Source of the DNA: Collinsella sp. TF08-11AT
GTDB lineage: Bacteria; Actinomycetota; Coriobacteriia; Coriobacteriales; Coriobacteriaceae
DNA: 64,000 nt
Reading direction: 5' to 3'
Assembly: GCF_003437035.1 (NCBI RefSeq)
Contig: NZ_QSRL01000009.1
Span: forward strand, 20,007-84,006
The translations under genes were made by a program, and so were the position numbers. The notes under the pieces were generated by a model, which worked only from the letters and a program-made list of their open reading frames with translations, ran no database searches and had not been told where the DNA came from. Positions 55,340-64,000 of this stretch are shown here, one piece after another; position 1 is the first letter of the stretch, and every line of letters begins with the position of its first letter.

Positions 55340-56200
55340 TTACTCCTCTGCCTTTGCGGCATCCCAGAGGTCATTGAGGCCGTGGGTCGAAAGCTCGGCC
55401 AGATCCACGTGGGCGTCGGCCGCCATCTGCTCCATCGCGGCCCAGCGACGACGGAACTTGGCCGTGCTCGCGCGCAGGGCGCTCTCGGCGTCGATGCCCT
55501 CTTTGCGTGCAACGTTGACCAGAGCAAAGAGCAGGTCGCCAAACTCCATCTCGCGCTCGGGCGAGCCGGGGGCCTCGGCCTCAAACTCGGCACGCTCCTC
55601 GGCAACCTCGTCCCACACGTCCTGGACCGTCTCCCACTCAAAGCCCACGGCCGCTGCCTTGCGCGACACCTTCTGGGCCTGCATCAGCGCCGGCAGGTGC
55701 GTGGGCACGCCGTCGAGTAGACCCTCGGGTGCGGCCTCGCCTGCCGCCACGGCCTTGTCCTTGGCAGCCTTCTCGGCAAGTTTGACCTCGTCCCAGATCT
55801 TGAGCACCTCGTCGGAGCTCTCGGCATCCGCATCGCCAAACACGTGTGGGTGGCGGCGAATGAGCTTGGCGTCGATATCGCGTGCCACATCGGCCAGCGT
55901 AAACTCGCCCGCGTCCGCCGCAATCTGCGCATGCAGCACCACCTGCATGAGCACATCGCCCAGCTCCTCGCGCAGATGCGCCACGTCGTCCGCCTCGATG
56001 CAATCGAGCGCCTCATAGGCCTCCTCGATCATGTTCTTGCCGATGCTCCGATGCGTCTGCTCGCGATCCCACGGGCAGCCATCGGGCTGACGCAGACGCC
56101 AGATGGTCTGCACCAGATGCTGCAGCTCGACCGACGCGTCGACCAGCGTGGACAGATCGCGCGAGCCCTCGGCATTTTGCTGAGCCATGTGCTGCGCCAT
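55340..56200 (-). CDS. mazG: MazG nucleoside triphosphate pyrophosphohydrolase
   Basis: This 286-residue protein has two MazG domains. The first has CPWDREQTHRSI and the metal motif EEAYEALDCIE...LREELGDVLMQV. The second has EEVAEERAEFE-like residues and EFGDLLFALVNVAR. It hydrolyses (d)NTPs, including damaged nucleotides. GGAGGAGG precedes ATG 56200. The yfcE stop lies two bases upstream. Confidence 0.95.
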   Translation of the reverse strand: MAQHMAQQNAEGSRDLSTLVDASVELQHLVQTIWRLRQPDGCPWDREQTHRSIGKNMIEEAYEALDCIEADDVAHLREELGDVLMQVVLHAQIAADAGEFTLADVARDIDAKLIRRHPHVFGDADAESSDEVLKIWDEVKLAEKAAKDKAVAAGEAAPEGLLDGVPTHLPALMQAQKVSRKAAAVGFEWETVQDVWDEVAEERAEFEAEAPGSPEREMEFGDLLFALVNVARKEGIDAESALRASTAKFRRRWAAMEQMAADAHVDLAELSTHGLNDLWDAAKAEE

Positions 56201-56202
56201 GG

Positions 56203-56751
56203 TTATTCCTCCTCCAGGATCACGTGGCGGAACGCGCCGCCCTCGTAGATGCCGTAGCTGTGCGTACCGTCCTTGGGAATACTCACGCTGCCGGGATTGA
56301 AGAGCCACAGGCCCGGGTGCGCCTCGCTTGCCTCGTTAACCTTGATGTGCGTGTGGCCGTAGACGAGCGCGGAGCCCTCGGGCAGCGCGGGCGCGTGGTC
56401 GACGCTGTTGTGCATGCCGGCGCCAAAGACGTGGCCGTGCGTCAGGAACAGCTCGCGGCCGGTCTCGTCGAACAGCGTGGCGTAGTCGGCCATGACGGGA
56501 AAGGCGAGCACCATCTGGTCGACCTCGGCGTCGCAGTTGCCGCGCACCGCGATGATGCGGTCGGCCAGGGCGTTGAGCAGCGGAATCACGCGCTTGGGGG
56601 CGTAGTCGCGCGGCAGGTCGTTGCGCGGGCCGTGGTAGAGCAGGTCGCCCAGCAGCACGACGCGGTCGGGCTGCTCGGATTCGATGGCGGCGACCAGGCG
56701 CTCGGTCCAGTATGCCGAGCCGTGAATGTCGGAAGCGATGAGGTATTTCAT
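56203..56751 (-). CDS. yfcE: YfcE-like phosphodiesterase
   Basis: This 182-residue calcineurin-like phosphodiesterase has ASDIHGS, LLGDLLYHGPRN, VRGNCDAEVD, THGHVFG and VYGHTHI. YfcE-type enzymes cleave phosphodiesters such as cyclic nucleotides. AAAGGA precedes ATG 56751. It is cotranscribed with mazG. Confidence 0.93.
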   Translation of the reverse strand: MKYLIASDIHGSAYWTERLVAAIESEQPDRVVLLGDLLYHGPRNDLPRDYAPKRVIPLLNALADRIIAVRGNCDAEVDQMVLAFPVMADYATLFDETGRELFLTHGHVFGAGMHNSVDHAPALPEGSALVYGHTHIKVNEASEAHPGLWLFNPGSVSIPKDGTHSYGIYEGGAFRHVILEEE

Positions 56752-56822
56752 GGTGGTCCTTTCGGGTAGGGTTGATGGGGGCTGAATACGGGGTCCGGCG
56801 GATGTGGAGCCCATCTACCGTG

Positions 56823-57308
56823 TTACTCGAATCGTAGCGCCGCGCTCTGAGCCGCCTGCATCACGCGTTGGAGTGGCACGCCATGTTCGCGGGCAAGACG
56901 GGCGCAATCCTCGTACTCGGGAGCCGCGCGCTCGCTGCCGTCTGGCAGGGTCGCCACCTTAACGGATACCTCGCCCCAAGGCGTCGCTACCTGCTCAAAA
57001 CGACGCGGCAGGCAAACGCGTTCCATCACCTGGCGACGAACGGCGTTGGTCGTGGTTTCCAAAAAGATAATCGTCTGCAGGCGTTCGATATCCTCATGCG
57101 AGCAGATCACCTGCAGCTGCCAGCCGGGGCGGCCTTTTTTGCAGTAGAGGGGCAGCCAGTGCACCTCGCGGGCGCCCGCCTCGCGCAGGCGGTCGGCGGC
57201 ATAGGCGAGTACCTCGGGCGACGCATCGTCGATGTCGCACTCCAGCTTGACGATGGTTTCGGGCGCATCGGTCTCGCGGGACAGCGGAGATGTACTTCCA
57301 CGTTGCAT
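56823..57308 (-). CDS. Stand-alone LarC C-terminal domain (LarC2-like)
   Basis: This 161-residue protein matches only the C-terminal part of LarC (about 400 residues), the protein that inserts nickel into the lactate racemase cofactor. LECDIDDASPEVLAYAADRL and LPLYCKKGRPGWQLQVIC are typical. The N-terminal LarC1 and the larA/larB genes are not nearby. AAAGGA lies ten bases before ATG 57308. It may be a remnant, a split LarC, or a relative with its own role. Confidence 0.8.
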   Translation of the reverse strand: MQRGSTSPLSRETDAPETIVKLECDIDDASPEVLAYAADRLREAGAREVHWLPLYCKKGRPGWQLQVICSHEDIERLQTIIFLETTTNAVRRQVMERVCLPRRFEQVATPWGEVSVKVATLPDGSERAAPEYEDCARLAREHGVPLQRVMQAAQSAALRFE

Positions 57309-57420
57309 ACGGTCCGGATCCTTTCCGCACGGGCTCGTTTTATTCACCCAAACGCTAGCACATCGAACGTGGCACAGGCGTGACTTTCGTCCGTCGTCGC
57401 CCTTGCCCCTATCCAAACAT

Positions 57421-57473
57421 GTACGTCAGCCTCCAAACATGTCATTTTTTGTCGGTTTTGGAGGCTGACGTAC
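57421..57473. repeat. 17-bp perfect inverted repeat between larC2 and cydDC
   Basis: GTACGTCAGCCTCCAAA (57421-57437) and its reverse complement (57457-57473) surround a T-rich 19-base loop. ACATGT/ACACGT sequences flank it. It is a hairpin in the 383-base divergent gap. Downstream, GGCTAACTAA (57633-57642) resembles the boxes before eno. No gene is seen in the gap. Confidence 0.75.
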
Positions 57474-57690
57474 ACGTTTTGGAGCGGGCCGCACACGATC
57501 AAAATTGCGCCCGCATTCCGTCCACCACAAAGTTCGCCGCACTCAACAATTTTGAACTTTCTACGCAGTTCATCGGCTAAAAATTACCCTCGGCATACTT
57601 ACCCGCTGCACGATGTTACTCTAGTTGCATTTGGCTAACTAAGCGGCTGCCGAGGACCCAGCCCGGCACCGTTACGGCATAGGAGGTTTC

Positions 57691-60600
57691 ATGTTCGAGA
57701 AGCGGCTCTTCTCCCTGGTTCCGCAGGCAACGCCCTACATTATGGCAAGCGTCCTGTTTAAGTGGATCGCGCTCATGGCAAACATCACGGTGATGTGGAT
57801 GCTTGCGCGCATCTTGGGCGGCATCGTCACGAACGGTCTTTCCGCCGCGCTCGCCGTCGATGCCCTCGCACAGGCGGCCCTGCCGCTCGCCGCCGCCATC
57901 ATCGTGCGCGCCGCCTCCATCTACCTGGCCAAACGCGCCGGCGACAAGGCCGCGTTCGAGGCCGTCCGCCGCGTGCGCTCGCTCGTCTACGACAAGCTCA
58001 CCGCACTCGGCCCCTCCTACACCGAAACCGCCCCCACCGCCGAGGCCGTCCAGACCAGCGTCGAGGGCGCCACGCAACTCCAGGTGTACTTTGGCGGCTA
58101 CCTGCCGCAGCTCTTCTTTGCGGGCTTGGCACCCATCACGCTGTTTGTACTGCTCGTGGGCCAGGCGGGTCTTCCCGCCGCGCTGCTGCTCGCCTGCGTT
58201 CCGGTCATCCCCGTCTCCATCATGATGGTCATGCGCAACGCCAAAAAGATCGGTGCCGAGTACTGGGGCAGCTATGTCGATCTGGGCGGCATGTTCCTGG
58301 AGGCCGTGCAGGGTCTCACCACCCTTAAGGTCTACCAGGCCGATCGCAGCTGGCACGAGCGCATCAACGCAGAGTCCGAGCGTTTCCGCACAGCGACCAT
58401 GCGCCTGCTGGTGATGCAGCTGCGCTCCATTTGCGTTATGGACCTGGTCGTCTATATGGGCGCCGCGCTCGGCATTATCGTAGCCGCGCTGCAGCTCGCC
58501 ACGGGCAAGATTGGCTTTGAGGCTGCCTTCCTCATCGTCTTTCTGTCGCAGGAGTTCTTTTTGCCCATGCGCCGCCTGGGATCGCTGTTCCACACGGCCA
58601 TGAACGGTATGGCCGCCTCGCGCCGCATGTTTGGCATTTTGGATACGCCCGAGCCCGAGCGCGGCGATGTTGAGCTTGACGGTCGCGGCGATATCGAGCT
58701 CGCGGGCGTGAGCTATGCATACGGCAACCGCACGGTGCTGGACAGCGCCAGCGCGACCATTGCGCACGGCTCGCTCGTGGCACTCGTGGGCGAAAGCGGC
58801 GGCGGCAAGTCCACGCTCGCGGGGATTATCGCGGGCCGCAAGGGTGCCTACCGTGGCAGCGTTCGCATTGGCGGCGTCGAGCTGCGCGATGCCACGGCCG
58901 CCTCACTCATGCGCGCCGTCACCCTGGTGCCCACCAACGGCTACCTGTTTGCCGGCACCCTGCGCGACAACCTGCTGCTCGCCCAGCCCAACGCCACCGA
59001 TACCGAGCTCATGGACGCGCTCGACCGCACGCGCGTGGCGGCCTTTGTGCGGGCCAACGGCGGGCTCGACATGGTGATTAACGAGGGCGGCACCAACCTT
59101 TCGGGTGGCCAGCGCCAGCGCGTGTGCATGGCACGCGCCCTGCTGCACGACTCGCCGATCTATGTGTTTGACGAGGCTACGAGCAACGTCGATGCCGCAA
59201 GCGAAGCCGCAATCGGCGAGGTCATTGCATCGCTCGCCGGCGGGCACACTGTAATTGTGGTGGCACACCGCCTGTCGACAATCGTGGACGCCGATCAGAT
59301 TCTGGTGCTGGAGCGCGGTCGCATTGCCGAGCGCGGCACCCATGATGAGCTCCTATCGGGCGCGGGCACCTATGCGCGCATGTGGAACAGTCAGGAGCAG
59401 CTCTCGGCATATGCGTATGCGGAGGATGATGCTGAGGATGCCGGCGCGGTTGAGGCTGTTGGCGGCAGTACTGCCTGTACCGATAGCCTCAACGGTGCCG
59501 GCTCGTCTTCCGCTACCGCGGCGCCTGACTCCGGCCGCGCCCGTCGCTCGGCGCCGTCCATCATGTGGCGCATGATGGGGCTCGTCCGACCGCTTGCCGG
59601 CTGGCTTGTGCTAGCCGTCGCGCTGGGCAGCATTGGCATGCTCACCGCCGCGTTCGTGCCGGCCTTTGGCGCCCTCGGCCTTATGGCCGCGCTGGGCCGC
59701 AACGCCTTGGGGCTTGGTCTGATCGCAGCATGCGCGGCCTGTGCCGCCTGCGGCATCGCACGCGGGCCGCTCCACTACGGCGAGCAGCTCTGCAACCATT
59801 ACATCGCATTCCGTCTGCTCGCGCACATTCGCGACCTGGTGTTTGGCGCCCTGCGCCAGCTCGCCCCCGCCAAGCTCGAGGGCCGCGGCAAGGGCGAGCT
59901 CGTGAGCCTGGTCACCTCGGATATCGAGCTGCTCGAGGTCTTCTACGCGCACACCATCTCGCCCATTGCCATAGCTCTGGTCTGCACCGTTGTGTTTGAG
60001 GGCTTTTTGCTGGCTGTAAACCCCGAGCTCGCGGGCATCGCGCTCGTGGCCTACGCGGTCCTGGGCGTGCTGCTGCCCCTGACCTCGGCCAAGGCATGCG
60101 GCACCACCGGCCGCCAGAGCCGCGAGGGCGCCGGTAAGCTGGGTGCCTTTGTGCTCGACAGTCTGCGCGGCGCATCCGAGACTATCCAGTTTGCCGGTGG
60201 CGCCGATCGCAGCCGTGCCCTGGGCAAGCTGACCGAGCAAGTCGGCGCCGTGGACGCGCGCCTCAAGCGCCGCCAAGCGGCCAGCGAGGCCGCGGCCGAT
60301 GCGCTTATTCTTGCGGCCAATCTGGTGATGCTCGGACGTGCGCTGCAGCTGGTGGCTGCGGGAACGATTAACTTTGCCGCAGCGTTTGTCGCCGTCTTTA
60401 CCTTTGTGTCGTCGTTTGGCTCGGTGATGGCCGTGAGCCGCCTGGGTGCCTCACTGCAGGAGACGCTCGCCTCGGGCGCACGCGTGCTCGATTTGCTCGA
60501 CGAGCAACCCCAGTGCGCCGAGGTCGCCGACGGACAGGACGTTGAGTTTGCCGGCGCCGCAGCCGAGCGTGTGAGCTTTAGTTATGCGGGCGGCGTGGAC

Positions 60601-61257
60601 GCGGGCGGTGCGGGCGCCACGGAGCAGATCGCGAACGACACCGCTGCGAGTCTCATCCTCGACGACGTGACCTGCACCTTTGCGCCCGGTACCATGACCT
60701 GCATCATGGGGCGCTCGGGCTCGGGCAAGTCGACGCTGCTTAAGCTGCTCATGCGTTTTTGGGACCCCGCGGCTGGCACCATCACGGTAAGCGGCGTCGA
60801 TGCCCGCCACATCAACACGGCGAGCCTACGCAGCCACGAGGCCTATATGACCCAGGACACACATCTGTTCTGCGGCACCGTACGCGAGAATCTGCTGGTT
60901 GCGCACGCCAGCGCCACCGATGCCGAGCTGCTCGACGCTTGCCGCTCCGCTTCGCTTACCGCCCTCATCGACCGCCTGCCGCAGGGTCTCGACACGCCCG
61001 TTGCCGAGCTGGGCGACTCGCTTTCGGGCGGCGAGCGCCAGCGCATCGGCCTTGCGCGCATCTTCCTCAACGACGCGCCTTTCATCTTGCTCGACGAGCC
61101 CACCAGCGCACTTGACGCTCTCAACGAGGCAGCCGTAATGCAGGCCGTTGACGAGCTCAAGCGCCGCGGCAAGACCATTGTGCTCGTAAGCCACCGTGCC
61201 AGCACCTGCGCGTTTGCCGATTGCTCGCTTTCGGTCGAGCACGGGAGGCTGAGCTAA
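57691..61257 (+). CDS. cydDC: Fused CydD-CydC-type ABC exporter
   Basis: This 1188-residue single-chain ABC exporter holds both half-transporters. First half: membrane domain to about 320, Walker A GESGGGKST, signature NLSGGQRQR, Walker B IYVFDEATS. A 50-residue Ala/Asp/Ser linker (about 570-615) follows. Second half: membrane domain, Walker A GRSGSGKST, signature SLSGGERQR, Walker B ILLDEPTS. CydDC exports glutathione/cysteine and is needed for cytochrome bd assembly; here the cydAB genes are not in the window. AGGAGG precedes ATG 57691. The stop overlaps the next start by one base. Confidence 0.85.
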   Translation: MFEKRLFSLVPQATPYIMASVLFKWIALMANITVMWMLARILGGIVTNGLSAALAVDALAQAALPLAAAIIVRAASIYLAKRAGDKAAFEAVRRVRSLVYDKLTALGPSYTETAPTAEAVQTSVEGATQLQVYFGGYLPQLFFAGLAPITLFVLLVGQAGLPAALLLACVPVIPVSIMMVMRNAKKIGAEYWGSYVDLGGMFLEAVQGLTTLKVYQADRSWHERINAESERFRTATMRLLVMQLRSICVMDLVVYMGAALGIIVAALQLATGKIGFEAAFLIVFLSQEFFLPMRRLGSLFHTAMNGMAASRRMFGILDTPEPERGDVELDGRGDIELAGVSYAYGNRTVLDSASATIAHGSLVALVGESGGGKSTLAGIIAGRKGAYRGSVRIGGVELRDATAASLMRAVTLVPTNGYLFAGTLRDNLLLAQPNATDTELMDALDRTRVAAFVRANGGLDMVINEGGTNLSGGQRQRVCMARALLHDSPIYVFDEATSNVDAASEAAIGEVIASLAGGHTVIVVAHRLSTIVDADQILVLERGRIAERGTHDELLSGAGTYARMWNSQEQLSAYAYAEDDAEDAGAVEAVGGSTACTDSLNGAGSSSATAAPDSGRARRSAPSIMWRMMGLVRPLAGWLVLAVALGSIGMLTAAFVPAFGALGLMAALGRNALGLGLIAACAACAACGIARGPLHYGEQLCNHYIAFRLLAHIRDLVFGALRQLAPAKLEGRGKGELVSLVTSDIELLEVFYAHTISPIAIALVCTVVFEGFLLAVNPELAGIALVAYAVLGVLLPLTSAKACGTTGRQSREGAGKLGAFVLDSLRGASETIQFAGGADRSRALGKLTEQVGAVDARLKRRQAASEAAADALILAANLVMLGRALQLVAAGTINFAAAFVAVFTFVSSFGSVMAVSRLGASLQETLASGARVLDLLDEQPQCAEVADGQDVEFAGAAAERVSFSYAGGVDAGGAGATEQIANDTAASLILDDVTCTFAPGTMTCIMGRSGSGKSTLLKLLMRFWDPAAGTITVSGVDARHINTASLRSHEAYMTQDTHLFCGTVRENLLVAHASATDAELLDACRSASLTALIDRLPQGLDTPVAELGDSLSGGERQRIGLARIFLNDAPFILLDEPTSALDALNEAAVMQAVDELKRRGKTIVLVSHRASTCAFADCSLSVEHGRLS

Positions 61258-61679
61258 TGGCGCGCCCGGTCGACACGCCGGAGCTGGCGCGCAAACGTGC
61301 ACGCGAGGCCCAGATGGTGTCGCAGATGATTGCACTGTGGTGCCGCGGGCATCATCGCGGCGGCCACGAGGGTAAGCAGGCTCCCAACGGCGAAAAGCCC
61401 ACTCGCGTCAAACTCGGGCTCCGAACCGTTACGCTCTGCCCCGAATGCGCCGAGCTGCAGAAATACGCCATCGCGCGCATTGAGCACTGCCCGCACATGG
61501 GCACCAAGACATTTTGCTCGGCCTGTCCTTCGCATTGTTACCGGCCTGCCATGCGCGAGAAGATCCGCGAGGTCATGCGCTGGTCGGGACCGCGTATGAT
61601 CCGCTATCGCCCCATCACCGCCGTGAGGCACGCGATGGTAACAGTGCAGGCCAAACGCGTGGCGGCACGAAGCAAGTAG
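61257..61679 (+). CDS. YgbA-like (nitrous oxide-stimulated promoter family) protein
   Basis: This 140-residue protein has the family's cysteine motifs: LCPECAELQ, ARIEHCPH and CSACPSHCYRP, then KIREVMRWSGPRM. Seven or more Cys/His residues suggest a metal or iron-sulfur site. YgbA in enteric bacteria is linked to nitrosative stress. Its ATG overlaps the cydDC TAA, so the two are translationally coupled; a shared role in redox or NO stress is likely. Confidence 0.88.
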   Translation: MARPVDTPELARKRAREAQMVSQMIALWCRGHHRGGHEGKQAPNGEKPTRVKLGLRTVTLCPECAELQKYAIARIEHCPHMGTKTFCSACPSHCYRPAMREKIREVMRWSGPRMIRYRPITAVRHAMVTVQAKRVAARSK

Positions 61680-61798
61680 TCGCCGGCGCCGGCACGCGCC
61701 GCCTGCCCTTTCCAGTCGGTTTCGACTTGCAGCGTTCCCGCCGCGCCGAGGCTGCGCCATTACAATGAAGCGGATTCGCTTGACGCAAAGGAGCCGCC

Positions 61799-62710
61799 AT
61801 GTCCGCTTGCCCGCTGGTCGATTGTCACACCCACACCTCGTTTTCGGACGGGCACGCCTCGTTCGAGGACAACGTCCGTGCCGCTGCTGCCGCCGGCTGC
61901 CGCGTCATGGTCTCGACCGACCACCTTACCCTGCCCGCCAGTATGGATGCTAACTGCGAGGTGCAGGTCGTCGAGGGCGACTTGCCGGCACATCGTTTGG
62001 CCTTTGAGGACGCCCGCAAACTCGCCGCGCAGATTGCGCCGGAGCTCACCTTTATCTACGGTTTTGAATGCGATTGGTACGAGGGCTGCGAGCCCTTGGT
62101 AGAGCACTGGTCCCAGGGCGCCGTCGTACGTCTGGGCAGCGTGCACTGGATTGGCAACCCGGACGATATTGCGGCAGGCGCCGCGGGCACGGCAGGGACA
62201 GAGGACGTCGCGCGCCCCGATACACCCGATTCCCTTTGCGGTTGGATCGACGACGATACCAACTTGCATGTTTGGGAAAACTTAGGCGTGCGCGGCGTGT
62301 GGGAGTGCTACGTCGACGACTGGTGCCGTGCTTGCGAAAGCTCACTCAACTTTGACGCGATGGCCCATCCCGACCTGGTCATGCGCTTTTCGAAGGACGG
62401 CTTTGCACCCGACTTTGACCCCGCGCCGTTTTGGGAGCAGATGGCCGAATGCGCCCACGATACGGGTCGCCGCGTTGAGGTCTCGACCGCCGCACCGCGC
62501 AAGGGGCTCGACGATTACTACCCCGCGACCGGGCTGTTGCGCCGCTTCGCCCATGCCGAGGTGCCCATCACCTTTGGCTCGGACGCGCACCGCGCCTGCG
62601 ACATCTGCTGGAACATCCGCGAGGCCCAGGCCCACGCCTACGACTGCGGCTACCGGGCCTTCGATATCCCCCACCCCACCGGCGAATGGGAATCCACGCC
62701 CCTCGCCTAA
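61799..62710 (+). CDS. hisK: PHP-family histidinol-phosphatase
   Basis: This 303-residue metal phosphatase has PHP motifs DCHTHTSFSDGH, STDHLT, YGFECDW, VRLGSVHW and FGSDAHR. HisK-type enzymes remove phosphate from histidinol phosphate. It faces the his operon tail to tail. ATG 61799 has AAAGGAG upstream. Confidence 0.88.
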   Translation: MSACPLVDCHTHTSFSDGHASFEDNVRAAAAAGCRVMVSTDHLTLPASMDANCEVQVVEGDLPAHRLAFEDARKLAAQIAPELTFIYGFECDWYEGCEPLVEHWSQGAVVRLGSVHWIGNPDDIAAGAAGTAGTEDVARPDTPDSLCGWIDDDTNLHVWENLGVRGVWECYVDDWCRACESSLNFDAMAHPDLVMRFSKDGFAPDFDPAPFWEQMAECAHDTGRRVEVSTAAPRKGLDDYYPATGLLRRFAHAEVPITFGSDAHRACDICWNIREAQAHAYDCGYRAFDIPHPTGEWESTPLA

Positions 62711-62741
62711 CTAGTCGTTTAAGAACGTCCCCAATGACTAG
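62710..62741. repeat. Third copy of the AGTC(A/G)TTTAAG repeat, overlapping the hisE stop
   Basis: ACTAGTC at the left and GACTAGT at the right pair, with TTTAAGAACGTCCCC between. The TAG stop codon of hisE lies inside the right arm, so the repeat has become part of the gene end. Confidence 0.65.
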
Positions 62742-63055
62742 TGGCGGCGGGCGTTGAGTTCGCCGGCCAGCTCGTCGAGGGTAATGCCGTAGCGCTCGAG
62801 CGTCACGAGCAGGTGGTAGATCAGGTCGCCGGCCTCGTAGCGAATGTGATCGTGGTCGTTATCCTTGCAGGCCATGATCACCTCGCTCGCCTCCTCGGCA
62901 AGCTTCTTGAGCAGCTCGTCCTCGACGTCGGTCAGCAGACGGGCGGTGTAGCTCTCCTGTGGCGACGCATCGCGACGACCGTGAATCACCTCGGCCAGAC
63001 CCGTCAGCGTCTCGCCGATATTTCCCGGCTGCACGTTAGCTGTTCTGACTCCCAT
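62738..63055 (-). CDS. hisE: Phosphoribosyl-ATP pyrophosphatase
   Basis: This 105-residue enzyme carries out the second step of histidine synthesis. It has the MazG-like fold with KKLAEEASEVIMA and YEAGDLIYHLLV. It lies 15 bases after the 75-residue gene in the hisF-hisI-orf75-hisE order. Confidence 0.95.
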   Translation of the reverse strand: MGVRTANVQPGNIGETLTGLAEVIHGRRDASPQESYTARLLTDVEDELLKKLAEEASEVIMACKDNDHDHIRYEAGDLIYHLLVTLERYGITLDELAGELNARRH

Positions 63056-63070
63056 GGTTATTTCCTCTCG

Positions 63071-63298
63071 TTACTGCAGCGTAAAGTAGGTACCGGTCTC
63101 ATCGAACCGAGGCTTTGCGCCCTTTTTCTCAAAGAACTCGACGATGACGGCATGGGCCTCATCGAGCCTTTCCTTCTCGGCCTCGAGCCAAAGCGACTGC
63201 GCCCCGCAGGTATCAGTCAGGTGCACGCGGCATGGCACGCCCGCGCGGAGGAGTTCGGCGTTGCAGTCGGCGACTTCGAACGGCGTCACGACCTTCAT
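63071..63298 (-). CDS. Small unknown protein of the his operon
   Basis: This 75-residue protein is coupled to hisI by an ATGA overlap and lies just before hisE, so it is cotranscribed with histidine genes. Its beta-alpha-beta pattern ([20 protein letters not shown]...VHLTD...SLWLEAEKE) recalls small regulatory domains, but I do not recognise a family. Confidence 0.75.
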   Translation of the reverse strand: MKVVTPFEVADCNAELLRAGVPCRVHLTDTCGAQSLWLEAEKERLDEAHAVIVEFFEKKGAKPRFDETGTYFTLQ

Positions 63299-63636
63299 CG
63301 TGTTCCCCCCTTTACGCGCTTAAAGAAGCAGGTACGGTTGCCGGTATGGCAGGCCGGGCCCGGTGAGTCCACCTTGACCAGCAGCGTATCGCTATCGCAG
63401 TCGGCCCAGAGCTCCTTGACCTCCTGCATGTTGCCACTCGTCGCGCCCTTGTTCCAGAGCTCCTGACGGCTGCGACTCCAAAACCACGTGGTCCCGGTCT
63501 TGAGCGTCAGCCCCACCGATTCCTCGTTCATCCAAGCAACCATAAGCACCTCGCCGGTGTCATATTGCTGAACCACACAAGGAATCAGCCCGTGGGCGTC
63601 GTATTTAAGCTCGGTAGCATTTATTACCTCAGTCAT
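63295..63636 (-). CDS. hisI: Phosphoribosyl-AMP cyclohydrolase
   Basis: This 113-residue enzyme has the usual length for the third step of histidine synthesis. The metal-site motifs are [29 protein letters not shown] and the Cys positions in WADCDSDT and [14 protein letters not shown] 63636 is chosen for GGGAG five bases upstream. The 115-base repeat separates it from hisF. Confidence 0.95.
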   Translation of the reverse strand: MTEVINATELKYDAHGLIPCVVQQYDTGEVLMVAWMNEESVGLTLKTGTTWFWSRSRQELWNKGATSGNMQEVKELWADCDSDTLLVKVDSPGPACHTGNRTCFFKRVKGGTR

Positions 63637-63666
63637 CATTTCTCCCAAGTAACAAACGAAATCCCA

Positions 63667-63782
63667 CAGGTCGGCGAGGGTTGTCCAGGTGCCGCAGGTT
63701 GCCGCGAAAGAGGAGCGACGCGTACTTTGGTACGCGAGCGACGGTTTGAGCGGCAAGATGCGGTGCCTGGGCAAGCCGCAGC
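63667..63782. repeat. Structured repeat, copy 2 (between hisF and hisI)
   Basis: This copy matches 2906-3020 over its whole length with scattered changes. The outer stem is better than in copy 1: TTGTCCAGG(TG)CCGCA pairs with TGCGG(TG)CCTGGGCAA using wobbles, and TTGCCGC pairs with GCGGCAA. The tip hairpin CGCGTAC/GTACGCG is identical. It starts one base past the hisF stop and lies inside the his operon transcript. Confidence 0.85.
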
Positions 63783-63783
63783 A

Positions 63784-64000
63784 CTAGAAGTCCAGCCTCA
63801 CAGGGATGCCTTGGCTGGCCATATACTCCTTCACCTGGCGAATGCTGAAAGTTCCAAAGTGAAAGACGCTGGCCGCCAGCACGGCGTCGGCTTCGCCCTC
63901 GATCACGCCCTCGGCAAAATGCTCGAGCGTGCCCACGCCACCGCTCGCGATGACGGGAATCGGCACCGCACGCGCCACGGCGCGGGTGAGTGCCAGGTCA
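63784..64000 (-). CDS. hisF: Imidazole glycerol phosphate synthase, cyclase subunit (C-terminal part)
   Basis: Only the last 72 codons are in the window; the gene runs off the right edge. [20 protein letters not shown] is the final phosphate-binding strand and loop of the HisF barrel, followed by [11 protein letters not shown]. HisF with HisH makes imidazole glycerol phosphate and releases AICAR. Confidence 0.93.
   Translation of the reverse strand, partial: DLALTRAVARAVPIPVIASGGVGTLEHFAEGVIEGEADAVLAASVFHFGTFSIRQVKEYMASQGIPVRLDF

Overview
The window looks like a Collinsella-type gut actinobacterium (Coriobacteriia). It is GC-rich with strong GGAGG-type ribosome sites, and its core genes (purH, gluQ, ppx/ftsB/eno, mazG/yfcE, cydDC, a his operon) are interrupted by many small palindromic repeats. 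This assignment is inferred from gene content and style; no rRNA is present to confirm it.

Layout. 0-10 kb: a two-component system, purH, a GNAT acetyltransferase, a DUF2207 membrane protein, gluQ, and a TacA/TacT-type toxin-antitoxin pair with a visible promoter-operator. 10-17 kb: three tandem calcineurin-like phosphoesterases, two small membrane-linked proteins, and a 1116-residue alanine-rich coiled-coil surface protein with a central CAP domain. 17-47 kb: a large accessory (defence) island. 47-64 kb: core genes again, with a tRNA-Leu(TAA), glycolysis and division genes, CydDC, and a his operon running off the right edge.

The island has nested parts. The left part is a five-gene minus-strand operon: two membrane proteins, a ClpX-like AAA+ ATPase that keeps a ClpP-docking-type VGF loop, a DinG/XPD-like helicase with a C-terminal PD-(D/E)XK nuclease, and a 631-residue protein whose C-terminus resembles a PIWI/Argonaute RNase H domain. 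Divergent from it is a degenerate N6-methylase/specificity-like protein (A). The right part is a second minus-strand operon: an unknown 305-residue protein, a soluble VirD4-like ATPase, a divergent ClpP with an intact catalytic triad, and an unknown 275-residue protein. Divergent from it is a second methylase/specificity-like protein (B). Between the two halves sit other systems: a split WYL regulator with a 1541-residue SF1 helicase carrying a HEPN motif, an EcoRV-like restriction-modification pair, an HNH nuclease, and small unknown genes. An AbiEi/AbiEii pair closes the right side. My leading hypothesis is that the two halves are one undescribed multi-gene system combining DNA recognition, a helicase-nuclease, a DNA motor and a dedicated ClpX-ClpP pair, later split by inserted defence genes. 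The helicase gene has a one-base frameshift in a T7 run, so in this sequence the system may be off, phase-variable or misassembled at that base.

Several repeat families lie between genes: a structured 115-base repeat directly after purH and again directly after hisF, a 182-bp MITE-like element with 20-bp perfect inverted ends, a 166-bp nested inverted repeat, a 228-bp element with about 31-bp inverted ends, and a 67-bp duplication of the tRNA-Leu 3' end and terminator.
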